Source of the DNA: Dillenia suffruticosa
Lineage: Eukaryota; Streptophyta; Magnoliopsida; Dilleniales; Dilleniaceae
Reading direction: 5' to 3'
NCBI GenBank assembly: GCA_033439265.1
Contig: JAVTVX010000024.1
Coordinates: forward strand, 19,452,501 to 19,516,500
Length of the DNA: 64,000 nt
Shown: piece after piece, positions 36,931 through 48,143 of the stretch
How positions within the stretch are numbered: the stretch's first letter is position 1
How the letters are laid out: each line of letters starts with the position of its first letter
The notes under the pieces: generated by a model
Database searches by the model: none
The model's input: only the letters and a program-made list of their open reading frames with translations
What the model was told of the DNA's origin: nothing
Made by a program: the position numbers and the translations under genes

Positions 36931-39774
36931 CAATTGGATCCCTTAGTTTCATTCCTTTCAATCACACTTTATTATCAACTAAAATTTCCACTCATACAAT
37001 AATCAACCTATGTCTTTAGTCTCCTTTCTTCAACCTCGGATAACCTCTTATTGAAAAATATTGAAGTACGTGGACCTCATTCGCGCTGCAATTGCCATCC
37101 TCAATGCTTATCAAGACTTCAAACCTATGAAAATTTCTTAAATTATCCTCCAAAAGGACCCTAAATAAGAATGGCCATTATCCTACCATGTTCATATCAA
37201 TAATCACATTTATCCCTACTTTCAAGATTCATTAAATGAACTATAGATGCAACCAGAATACATATATTCTTAGAGACAAATAACTTTCAAGATGGTGTAT
37301 ATGGCCATCACATAATCTTAAGACTTAGTATAAAAGGTATACAAACCCATCTATCATCAAATTTGTATACGATGAAGTGTAGATCCACCTCAATATGGCC
37401 TCGAGTAAGTGATAAAACTTAATCCATTGACAATATTAGAATACTTCTAAGTTTTAAATCTCAAATCCTTAGTTGAATAACTTTTTAATCGAGATACTTC
37501 TATCACGATCATTCTCAATCAACTTTAGTATCATATAATATCATCGATATTCTATCTAAATCAAATCAAGCATATTTATCCACATATCACCTAGCGTTTG
37601 CATTATAACCCCAAATTATCAAAGTTTAAAGACAAGAAATGCCTGCTTCATTATTTCTAACTCTATTGTCACAAGGGACATTATTTCCCACTCCAGGGCC
37701 AAAAAGATAGACTCAAAACCCACTCTATATTACCTTATTCAATGATCCACAAAATAATTAAACATAAATGAATAACGAAAATACTAATCTCAAAGCAGAA
37801 GAATCCAATAACTAAATATTTGGTTTTCCATTTCCAATGGCAGAAGAATGATAGAACACAAGTAATCCTTTGACCTACGTCCCTATCAAACTCATAAACT
37901 CCGTGTCGATAAATGCACGGGCATCAATGCTATATATATATATATTTTCATTTCCAAGAGATGAATAAAGAAACTTATACTAGAATACTGATCTAAAGAA
38001 GTCAAGCACTCATATTAGAGGGTAAATACTTCGGTCCATGTGGGTGGATCTTTCCATTGGTCTGCTAGTAACATGACATACATTATGAGTCAATATAGGT
38101 ATAGTCATGTCCGAAATTCCAATATGGGTTCTATAAATAAAAATCTCATATGATACTTGTGTTGATGAATTATAAAACTCTAGCATAACAACCATTATAT
38201 TAAACTACACCATTGTCCCTCGAAATGACTTTTACTCTACAACCTAATTAAGCATGCAAAGAGGCTAAGCATAACATTTATCACTCCCAATGCCATTGTC
38301 ATAGCCACTATTTGATTCGAGTCTCACTCACCACAGTAATTCATGACAAGGATGACATCAAATAAAAAAATACACAGTACCCTTCATTTTACAGCACATA
38401 CCATTCCGACCCCAAAACCCCTTTTTTTTTTTTTTTTTTTTTTTGGTAAAAGATGTTTCTAGATCTCAAATAAGGATACAAACAATCTTTTAATATTAGG
38501 CTAAGATTCATCTCAGAAAGAAACAAGAGTTTAGAACGTCATTACTATGTCCGCGTGAGAACACATTGGAGTTCAGATTAATAGAGTAGGTAACACTGTA
38601 ACAATGGCCCTAAGCAGCTATGTAGCTAGAAGATAAATACATTTCTCTGCTTAAACTTATTTAGGAAGCTTTGCCCTTTTTCAAATTACAACCATGAAGT
38701 AATAATGTCAAGTGAAACTAGACAGCAATAGAGTTCTAACTATGAACTGTTGGGCATGCTTATATCTATCCTTTTAACCCATATGTCATCATAGTTTGAC
38801 CAATCACTATACCATTACCTTGGTCTTGCTATCATTAAGTAGGGCTAGCCATGTTAGTAACCAAATCATGCCTCTTCATACTTCCATTTAGTATAGTCAG
38901 ATGTCCCAATGGCTAACTCCATTCAAACTTATCCATATCATATCCTCTTAACAAAATGCTCAATAGAGCCTGAAACGGACAAGAGCACCTACAAGTAACA
39001 TGATACAACTGCATGTACCTTTGCTAATTTTACCTCCAACTAAATTTACACTCTTTCTAAGCAAGTTGCAGTCTGGAACCACAAAATTAGCTGACTTCGC
39101 CAGATAATATGAAGGCCAGAGAAATACAATGATTTCTATGATAATGTCATCATTAGGGCTTGTGATCAATGACCATAATGAGTAAGAGAGATGGAGAAAA
39201 TTTTAAATTCTAGTGACACCTAATTTGCCATCAATAGTTGAGACTTCTACCTTCTTTTGGTCCTGCTAAAAAAAAAAATTATCCTCGATAGGAGTAGTCG
39301 TCCTAACTTTCACATTCTTCCAATGGGGTGACATCCAAAAATCCTTTGTTAAGATATTGATTCAAAGGAATTTCTACAAGAGTACTCATCATTTGACCAA
39401 ACAAGTCATGGTAGGTCTTCAATCACAATTAAGAAACTATTTATAAAGTGATACATCATTCGGGTTGTGGAGGTGGAATAGAAAAGATCCTATTCGGATT
39501 CCTTACTCTTCGCATGGGGAGCAAAGCTCTACAGAGAGGGTCTAAGCTCAACAATTTAAAATAGATACTAACCCAGGTGCTTAACCCCCTAAAAAGAATA
39601 TTTCTAATTTCCTAAGAATCCATGGAAAATTCTTGTACATCACTTGACAAATAAACCTTTAAAAGTCACAATTTTTTAAAACAAACCCTTTCAAAATCTT
39701 TGAAAAACTTTCAGGGACATTTGGAGACATTTGAAAATGTTTCAAAATCATCGAACTTTTAAAATCGTGAACCT
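36931..39774 (-). other. Interior of the non-coding LTR element
   Basis: About 2.85 kb of AT-rich DNA with no open frame above about 70 codons and no gag, protease, RT or integrase motif on either strand. It holds an (AT)n patch near 37931-37945 and a T-run of about 24 at 38421-38444. This absence defines the element as non-autonomous. Confidence 0.75.
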
Positions 39775-39787
39775 GGCTCTGATACCA
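39775..39787 (-). promoter_or_regulatory. Primer-binding site of the non-coding LTR element
   Basis: The minus strand reads TGGTATCAGAGCC, complementary to initiator tRNA-Met. It lies seven bases inside the 5' LTR (39795-42301) and fixes the element's orientation. Confidence 0.88.
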
Positions 39788-39794
39788 ATAAAAT

Positions 39795-42301
39795 TGTCAC
39801 GCCCCGACTCTCCTGTCGAGCACGTAACAACCGCCGCATTATCTCGGCATACGGGCATGACCTCCCCATATACCGGGATAGCGCAAGGCATTCCAGTTTT
39901 TTTTTTTCCATAAATCTTCCAAAATAATAAGTTCATCAAAATAGAAAAATTTATAACAACTTGCATGCAAAGGACCCATCCGGTCCATCCCTGTACACAC
40001 GAGCATACATCGGCACACAATCGGGAAAGGGGTTCCTGTACATGCATACATGCAGTGTGGCCATCCCAACCAATCCAGAGTTCTCAAACATTTCATAGAG
40101 TTTACCAAATAAGCTATAAATACAAAAATCCAAGATAAATATTCCAAATGTCCCATTTTAAAAACAAATATCTTTTAAACATGATTTTACACAAAATAAT
40201 GAAGTCCCAAATCATAGCCGTTAGATTTTACCGATATTTGCCCGAAACTCAAACCAGTATCAATAAAATCCACACGGTATGAGATGTACAGAACTTCCTT
40301 TCCATGGACTAACGATCTACAACTTCCCAAAAAGATTTACATAATCCATTCCTACCCAAAATCAACAAAATAAGCCTCCAATCCGCAATAGTGGACGTCT
40401 TCTCCCTACGCGTCCTCTGAAAAAGGATTTAAGAGGGGGGTGAGTATTTTAAATACCCAGTGAATGGAGTGCAATGGCATGCAACATATAAATGAGGTGT
40501 GCAAATGGATGTGCCAAACAATCACATTTAAATATATTTGTAGAAACCGAGAACATTTACATGAAACAATGTCGTTTCCAAACAACCATGGCTCGTATAA
40601 GTAATTTCAAACAATTTGCATTCCTTTTTCACAAATTTTGGGATATGCCGAAAACTTTATTCTACCAATGGCCGTTGGTAGATTTCCACCAAGAGATTTT
40701 TCACAGTTTTCTCAAAATCTCATCCCTTGGTGTTGGTCCGGAACTCCGTGGGGTGCATCCACGTTATCACGGCAGCCTGGGGAGGCTCTCCAACTCACCT
40801 ACCACCAAACTAAATTAAACAGCCTTAGCCACGCCGCCCCGATGGCCCGGTCCGTGGCAAGACTTAGACTATAGTCATTTTTCAGCACCTAGTTATCAAA
40901 TATCCATTTAATAAATCAGATCATGCTTAAATTTCAAGATGAAGCAAGCATCTTACAAATTTTTCATGGTATCCAAGCATGGTACAGTGTAAATGATTTA
41001 ATGATCATATTCGAGTCATGGAATTATCAAATCAAATTTCAGGGCACACCAATTTCACAAAACATTGCAAATAACATTTCAAATTCAATTTAAAATCAAT
41101 TTACAAGTCATGCTTTAAAACAATTTATTCATTTACATGAAGTATAGCCATCCACTCACTTCTAGGGAGGGTATCCACTCCCAATTCCGAAATTTAATCC
41201 AATGTAATCCTTCTCAACTTTCGAAGAGGTTATCCTATACCAATAATCACAATTTCATTGTTAGTTCACCCCAAATTCTAGGTTTTATGAACTTTCCTAT
41301 ATTTAGCACATACCAAATTCTTTAATTTCAAGAACCAAGATTCTTTGCATCACTAATGATCTTAAATTCCCAATATTTCTAAATTTTCTCTAATTTCTAA
41401 CAATTTTCCCAATTTTCCTCTGAATTTTACATAACCATAATATTTTTCATACACATTTCAAATTAAACTCTGAGAAAACTATTCTATTCAACTTAACTGG
41501 ATTCTATCATCCCTTAGCATATTTCTTTTGTATCAAACAGCCTAATTCCTATAAAATCCTATACTTAACCTTAATAATCACATGTAAAATGTCAGAAAAT
41601 ACATTTTGATCGAATATAATATACATCCTAAACATATACAAGATCACTTACCCTAAATTCACTCAATTTATCGAAAGGATTTAAATTTCCCTCACCTATG
41701 GTTTCCGTAGGTTGCAGCCCTAGCGTCCGTATGCCTACAACTCGATCCGATCTCCTGCAGTGAAGATGCAGGTGAGCTCTCGAAAGGGAAAGCCGGTCGC
41801 GGGCTCGCGGGCCGGCGGCTGGTGGGCTGGCCCGCTGGTGGCTCGCGGGCTCACAGCCCGGCTTGCTGGCCGCAGAGGGCTTCGCAGGCAGTAGTGGGTC
41901 GCGCGCTGGAGCATGCTCGCGCTCGTGCTGGGGTCGCACGACGTGCTGGGGTCCGCGCTGCTCGCGCTGGGTTCGCGCGCTGCTCGCGCTGGGTTCGCAC
42001 ACTGCCTCGCGCTGTGGGAGAGAAAGTGTACGAAGGAGAGAGAGAGTTCGAGAGGCAGAGAGAGAAACGGGGTTATGCCAGTGGCCATGTGCGGTGGTGG
42101 ACAGCGGTTGCTAGTGAAAGGGAGGGGAAGAGAGTGGCGGAGGAGAGGGAGAGAATCGGGAGAGGTGAGAGGGAGACGAAGAGACTTAGGGCTTTTTGCC
42201 CTAATTGATTTGGGGGAGAGGGAGGTGTTGCGTTTTGGCCAAAACGCAGAACCGCCTCTCTCTGTTTTTTTTTTTTTTTTTTTTTTTAAATAGGTATTAC
42301 A
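39795..42301 (-). repeat. 5' LTR (element sense) of the non-coding LTR element
   Basis: A 2507-bp partner of 34341-36883. The copies differ by scattered substitutions (by eye a few dozen at most), fewer tandem units in the GC-rich block (about 41925-42000), and a longer T/A homopolymer (about 42265-42287). The low divergence indicates a recent insertion. Confidence 0.9.
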
Positions 42302-43200
42302 CATTCTGTCTCTGTTCCCGCTGCTGCTAATACAACAAATTCTGATTCCATAATTAAATAAGTAATACATGTCTGTTTCTTGGAAGCCCAAAAAATTGCT
42401 CATTCACCTAGTTTAGATATCCAACCAGACGTTGACTTACAGACCTTCTTGAATTTTCCATCAGTTTGTTAGAAATATCAAATGGAGTATTAACTTTCCT
42501 AATTCCCAAGTAGTCAAATTTTGAAAGTATTTTATTCACATAATGTGATTGACACAAAGCATAACCCCCACTATTTTTCCTAATTTTGATTTCTAAAATA
42601 GTATTGATTTCTCCCAAATCTTTCATTTTGAAATGTTGAGTTAGATACCATTTAGAATCATTTATATATTGCATATTAGTTCCAAAGATTAGCAAGTCAT
42701 CCACATAAAGACATATGATCACTCCTAAGTCTTTATTGAATTTAAAATATATGCACTTATCTACTCCATTATATTTAAATCCATTTGATAATATCACATT
42801 ATCAAATTTTTCGTGTCATTGTTTTGGAGCCTACTTTAAATCATACAAGGATTTTACCACTTTACAAACTTTCTTTTCATTACTAGGAAAGACAAATCCT
42901 TTTGACTGCTCCATACATACCTCTTTATCAAGATCAACATTTAAAAATGCTATTTTAACATCCATTTGATAGACATATAAATTATAGATTGATGCTAAAG
43001 CAAACAACATTTTTATAGAAGTAATTCTAGCAACAAGAGCATATGTATTAAAATAATCTATTCTTTCCTTTTGTTTGAAATCTTTAGCAACTAGTCTTAC
43101 TTTAAAGATTTCCATAGTATTGTCAGTATTATACTTTTTCTTAAATATCTACTTACATCCAATTGGTTTTGATCTTGGAGGTAAATCTACAAATACCCAT
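42302..43200 (-). pseudogene. copia reverse transcriptase and start of RNase H
   Basis: Minus-strand blocks: FKVRLVAKDFKQKE and YQMDVKIAFLNVDLD at 42831-43115, then the catalytic YVDDLLIFG at 42408-42797, then the RNase H start MESEFVVLAAAG just above 42302. Frames shift between blocks, and the reading ends at the nested element's right border. Confidence 0.88.
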
Positions 43201-43234
43201 GTACCATTTGCTAAAAGAGAATCTATTTCATTAT

Positions 43235-44480
43235 TTATTGGTGTTTTCCAAAAAGCAAAATTCTTGAAGCTAATGCTTCATTATATGTTTTGGGATTATT
43301 CTCCAAATACAATACGATGGATATTTTATTCAGTAGTTCAGTTCTATTTCCTTCAACCAAGAATGTTAGTGGTTGTGAAGAAATAAAGTTAGAACCAAAG
43401 TTCTTTTCTTTACGGACCCTTGTACTTCTTCTAGGATCTGTAGACAAGTCAATTGACTTTCGTTTATGGAAAGAATTAGGTTGTACAGCAATATCCGGCG
43501 CCAAAGTGGGAGAAGAGATTCTTTCATTTGATTGTGGATTTATAGTTCGATTACCAAGAAATGTTTCTAGAAACCCAACATCTCTTGACTCTATAATTAC
43601 ATTAGAGTCTAAATCCAACAATTTATATGTTTTTGAATTTTCAGCATATCCCACGAAGACACTTTTAAGAGCTCTAGAGCCCAATTTTGTTCTTTTTGGA
43701 TCCGGAACTTTATAATAGGCAATGCAGTCTCATATCCTCAAATAACCCAAATTTGGTTTTCTTCTTTTGAAAGTCTCATATGGAGAACTTTTCGTTTTCT
43801 TTGAAGGTATTCGGTTGTATACGTGACAAGTTGTTAATAAATCTTCTCCCCATAAATTTGTTGGCAATTTGACATGCATTAATATGGAATTAACCATATC
43901 AACTAATATTCTATTTTTCTTTTTACCAAACCATTTTGTTGTGGGGTATATGGTACATTTGTTTGATGAATTAAACTATTTTTTTCACAAAAATTAGAAA
44001 ATTCAGTTGAAAAATATTCGCCACCATATCATTTCGTAGTATTTTAATTTTCTTTTACAACTGATTTTCCATCAAAACTTTATAACGTTTAAACATATCA
44101 AATGCTTGATTTTTTATTTTCATCAAATAAATATGAGTGAATTTAGAATAGTTATCTATAAAAGTTATAAAATATATATTTTCACCTCTAATTAAATGAC
44201 CATTTAATTCACATATATCATAATACACAAGTTCAAGTAACTCTGAAATCCTTTCATTTTTTGGGAATTGTTTCTTAATCATCCTGGCTTGTATGCATTT
44301 TCACATTTTCCTGATTCTTTGTGGGCACATGAAATAAAACCATGTTTTGACATAAATTTAATTGAATTAAAATTAATATAGAATAAACGTGCATGCCATA
44401 AGTTAAAAGAAGACTCAACAATACAAGTAGAAATTTCAACTTTATTAATATTTAATTTGAATATGCCATCACATGAATAT
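43235..44480 (-). pseudogene. copia integrase region
   Basis: The pre-integrase His/Cys region is at about 44290-44480 (LWHARL, CENAYKPG). The catalytic core includes VYYDICELNG and YFITFIDNYSKFTH at 44055-44282. The C-terminal block SVFVGYAENSKTYKLLDLDS lies at 43235-43684, followed by the RRSTRVRKEKNF linker. Stops and frame changes separate the blocks, so it is inactive. Confidence 0.85.
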
Positions 44481-45770
44481 CCTTGTCCTATGAATATACC
44501 ATTTTTAAATATAATGAGTTTTTCTGTCTCTATGACAACTTTCAGGCCTTTCTTACAAAGTACACTTCTAGAAATCATATTCTTTTTCACATTCGAAATA
44601 TGAAAGACATTTGTTAGGATCAGCTTCTTTCCAGAAGTAAACAGCAATTCAACGGTTCCCTTTCCTATAATTTTGGCTGTGTCGTGATTTCCCATAAGAA
44701 CCTTTTCATCCTTGGTTGTTACTGTATAAATTTTGAAAAGATCTTTATTGTTGCAAACATGCACAGTAGCACCGAAATCATACCACCAATTAGAAAACTT
44801 TTCTATTACTGCCATATTACATTCTATAACCATGTTGATATTAAGTGCTCCAATCATGGCAATAATTTTTGCAGTACTGGATTGATATTCAACCACATTT
44901 GTCTTCTTGTTTCCAGTGTTGTCCTCCAATTTTAGTTTCTTGTAGAATCTGCATTCTTTCTTAACATGGTCTTTTTTTCCACAAAAAAAAAAAACACGAC
45001 TTGTTTTTCTTGTTGTTGTTCTTGCTATTGGTAGGTCCATTTTTAGAGAAGTTGTCATATTTTATTTTCTTTCCTCCATTCTTAACGCTAGACTCAACTT
45101 GATTTATCTTATTTTCAGATTCCAAAACATATTTATTTTCACGATTTCGAGTTTTCTCTTCAATTCGAATATGCTTTATGAGTTTGTCTATAGTAAAATC
45201 TTCAGAAGTGTGCAACAATTTCTTTCGATAATTATTCCAAGTGATTGGTAATTTTGAAATAACTGCAGCTACTTGTAATTGTTCAGATATTTCTACTTTT
45301 AAATTATTGAGTCTAGACACCAAGACCAGTAACTCATCCACTTGATCCATGACAGATTTATTATCCACTATTTGAAACTCAAAAACTTTCATACTAATAA
45401 ATCTGTCAGTATATTGTTTTATAGAAGTATACTTGTTCTTCAATACTTTCTATATTTCTTGTGGGATCTTGAGTGGATGAAACAAATCATATAGTCGATC
45501 AGATAGAGAATTCAGAATAAATCTCCTACAATGAACTTCATCATCTTGACGTTTCTGGCGAAAGGTTCTGATTTCATTAGTATTACTTTCACTCAATTCT
45601 GGAATGGGTGGTAAGTTCAAACTCAGTAGATAGACAACATTCAACTCGGTAAGAAGAAAGAGTAGTTTATCCTTCCAGCGAGTGAAATTTGTCCAATCAA
45701 AGCGATCAAGTTTGAACATATTCAGGTTGATCATTTTGTTGAAGACAGAATCAGATCCAATGGCCTCCAT
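44481..45770 (-). pseudogene. copia gag and protease region
   Basis: Gag starts at the ATG whose complement is 45768-45770 (MEAIGSDSVFNKM), only 22 bases inside the 5' LTR. Conserved gag wording FKLDRFDWTNFTRW is followed by YTSIKQYTDRF and a zinc knuckle (CGKKDHVKKEC). A frameshift in the T/A homopolymer at about 44986-44998 splits the knuckle's first Cys from the rest. The protease site reads WWYDFGATVHVC, with Phe where DSG/DTG proteases have Ser/Thr. An upstream stop separates 45450-45770 from 44961-45443. Confidence 0.87.
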
Positions 45771-45792
45771 TGTAGAATAATTTCCTTAAGAT

Positions 45793-46391
45793 TGTTGGGA
45801 AAGTTTAAGGACTTCGAAAAATACAAAATGTGAAAGGACTTGCATGTGAAATGATCACTGTTCTTAAGGAAATTATGCCCCCACTATGTTGTTGGTTGGG
45901 TTGACTGCAAATTCCTTCAGGATATGCAAATCGAAATAGAAATTTGAGATAGTAAAATCTCAAATTTCTCCCAAAAACGAAATAGAGATTCTTTTAAAAA
46001 AAATGAAATGGTTATTTTCTTGCCGATGACAGAAAATCTGAAAAAAAGTTTTTTTCCACAAGGGTGAGAAGGAGTATTTATAAAAAATAAAAGAATTACA
46101 ATTATGAAAATCCTTCCATCTAAAGGGCATAATGAATATGTCATTTTAATTTAAAACCAACTTTTACTCGATAGGCATCACTTAAATATTAGAAAATAAC
46201 ATTTTAATAAAAAAACACCAATTTATTTAATTTCTAAAATTGTGTCTTTTAAATAAAAATAAATAACCGAATCACACAATTTCAACCAAATTTAAATGGT
46301 TTTAAATTTAATGGGTTATAAACCTATTAAATTTTTTTTACCTTTTCAATATGGGACAAATGCCCACAACATATTACAAACTAATCTAACA
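45793..46391 (-). repeat. 5' LTR of the copia element
   Basis: A 599-bp LTR, shorter than its 691-bp partner through one internal deletion of about 90 bases near 46265. TCTCT follows at 46392-46396. Confidence 0.88.
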
Positions 46392-46396
46392 TCTCT

Positions 46397-46526
46397 TACC
46401 AGCAAAAAAAAGTAACATTCTTCTCTCTCTCTCCTCCCCTTCCCTTCTCTCTCCTCTGCTCTCTCTCGCAGAAATGGTCCTTCCAACTTTGGTTCGGGCA
46501 CCCCTGTTGGCAGAAGCCAGAGCTGC
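46397..46526 (+). repeat. Left terminal inverted repeat, inner part
   Basis: Continues 32415-32823 across the copia insertion. It pairs with 48144-48290 in inverted orientation up to GGCAGAAGCCAGAGCTGC, after which the two sides diverge. Confidence 0.7.
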
Positions 46527-48143
46527 GTACATATAAGCAATTGCCTTGGACCAAAGAATTTCTATAGTTGTTTTTGAGGGAGATGTACCAGACATTTTCA
46601 TTCCTTGTTCTAATTGGGATGCTCCTATTCCTTGAAAGATTGTTGATGTCACAAAAAACATCAAGCATTGACCCTAAAGCTCATGATATTGCCACAATAG
46701 AATGCCCAATCTGGTTTGGAGGTCCCTGTCCTTTTCTCTAGCCTTTTCTTGATTAGCTTCCCACCAGCCTCCTTAATGTTTCCTTTTTTTCTTGTATTGT
46801 CTTACTAGAAAAATGAAAAGCATCTTGCTTCAGCATGGTTTTAAGTAAATTTACATTACCCGTAGGATAGGAGATTCTGTTTTCTTTACAGTCTGCACCA
46901 GATAAACGGGTTTCATCACTTGGGATTGACATATATTTAGCATGAATTCTGGTAAACAAAGTAAATCTATCTTCCAACATGTTTACAGTGGAAAAAATAA
47001 AAGCTTTCAAACTAATATCCCTAGTGAAAATGATGCACCAAGGTAATAATCATTTTCTATATTTTCCAAGGCAAATTCAACAAGGTGATAAATGGATACC
47101 ATGGACACTATATTGCCATTTATCAAAATATGCACGGTATCAACAAAGCCACCAAAGTGGAAGTTTCATCAGGATAGAATGATGGTGTCTACATAATCCC
47201 AACAGCTACCAAGGCATTAAAAATATATATGATACCTTAGTTTTTCTCCTTTCTTCTCTGAAAAGCAGCCTTCCGTGGGGATTTATGTGATGCTTTTTTC
47301 TTTTGTGTTATACTAATTGGTATTCGGAATCATATTCTAGCTAATCTGATTCGACATTTACAGTGGCTCATTAAGGGGGCTACCCTCCCAACGTAATTTT
47401 TTTCATATCCAAATCGCGAGTCAAACTCTGAAACTTGATAAAAAAATCTAGCGTCATATTCTATTAGGCCAACTATCCATTGGTTGTGTGATGCTTTCCT
47501 CCACATCTTGAGCTTCATGAACAATTATCACCAGCAGACCACCTCCAGGGGTAGCTTCCAATAAGAAGAGCTTTGCGCTCTCTCTCTCTCTCTCTCTTCT
47601 TTTTGGGTTCTTAAAATGTGTTTTGGAATATTTGTGGACAACAAATTATGGACCTCTGTCTTGCGAGTTTCTCGTGAGGGGATGATTTTGTTAGTCTCTC
47701 CTCCAACTTCCCTCTTTGTCTTTTCTACAATTTAACTAGTAACCACAAAGTTTTCCATGCTTACTTTTTTCGTTGTTTCTTTAGGATGTAAAGGAATGTC
47801 AAGTCCCATTGGTAGAAGAAGCAAGAGGGAGTAGATATAATAGAAATAACTAACAAGTGGTGGTGGTGGAGGGAGAGTTTGAATTCTGGCCACTTGAACA
47901 CCCAATGGAGCCTCATGATGAAGATCGCCGTCTGAAATGCCTTATTCCTGACTCCTCTTATCAATGTAAATATTTCAAATGTTCCTTTATTCGGATTTTG
48001 TGAAAGGAACTTGATTATGGCATCATTTTGGCATATCTCATAGTTAATTGGATTCATTTTAAGAAAAGCTGACATTGAAGTTTCAGTAAGAGAGATGTTG
48101 GCATGAGCCAATTGTGCCTAATCAAGAGATATTTGACGGATAA
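46527..48143. other. Interior of the long-TIR element
   Basis: About 1.6 kb with no transposase motif. The longest plausible piece is a minus-strand frame at 46753-47010 (85 codons, MKAFIFSTVNMLEDRF...), with fragments at 47330-47524 and 47761-48111. I do not recognise any of them. They might be captured host-gene exons, as Mutator-like elements often carry, or chance. A (CT)n tract lies at about 47579-47597. Confidence 0.45.

Larger units (their letters stand above)
34341..42301 (-). mobile_element. Non-coding LTR retrotransposon (Tekay/Del-like signals, LARD type), 7.96 kb
   Basis: Two near-identical direct repeats, 34341-36883 (2543 bp) and 39795-42301 (2507 bp), bound a 2.9 kb interior. 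CATTC lies immediately outside both ends (34336-34340 and 42302-42306). Orientation is minus: a primer site complementary to initiator tRNA-Met (GGCTCTGATACCA on the + strand, 39775-39787) lies next to the right LTR, and a purine tract with TTTCGGGGACGAAATTT lies next to the left LTR. That purine-tract wording resembles Tekay/Del chromoviruses (family knowledge). No gag or pol could be found, so mobility would depend on another element. It sits inside the copia RNase H region. Confidence 0.9.
32824..46391 (-). mobile_element. Ty1/copia retrotransposon, minus strand, interrupted by another LTR element
   Basis: LTRs at 32824-33514 (3' in element orientation) and 45793-46391 (5'). They start TGTTAGATTAG and end TTTCCCAACA in element sense. 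TCTCT lies at both outer borders (32819-32823 and 46392-46396), a perfect 5-bp target duplication. After removing the nested element it is about 5.6 kb. The order gag, protease, integrase, RT, RNase H is diagnostic of copia. The reading frame is broken by frameshifts and by the nested insertion, so it is inactive. It entered the left TIR of the Mutator-like element. Confidence 0.9.

Noticed and set aside
34330-42301. The 2.5 kb direct repeat as a segmental duplication or assembly artefact
   Set aside because: The exact CATTC duplication, primer site and purine tract at the right places show it is an LTR pair.
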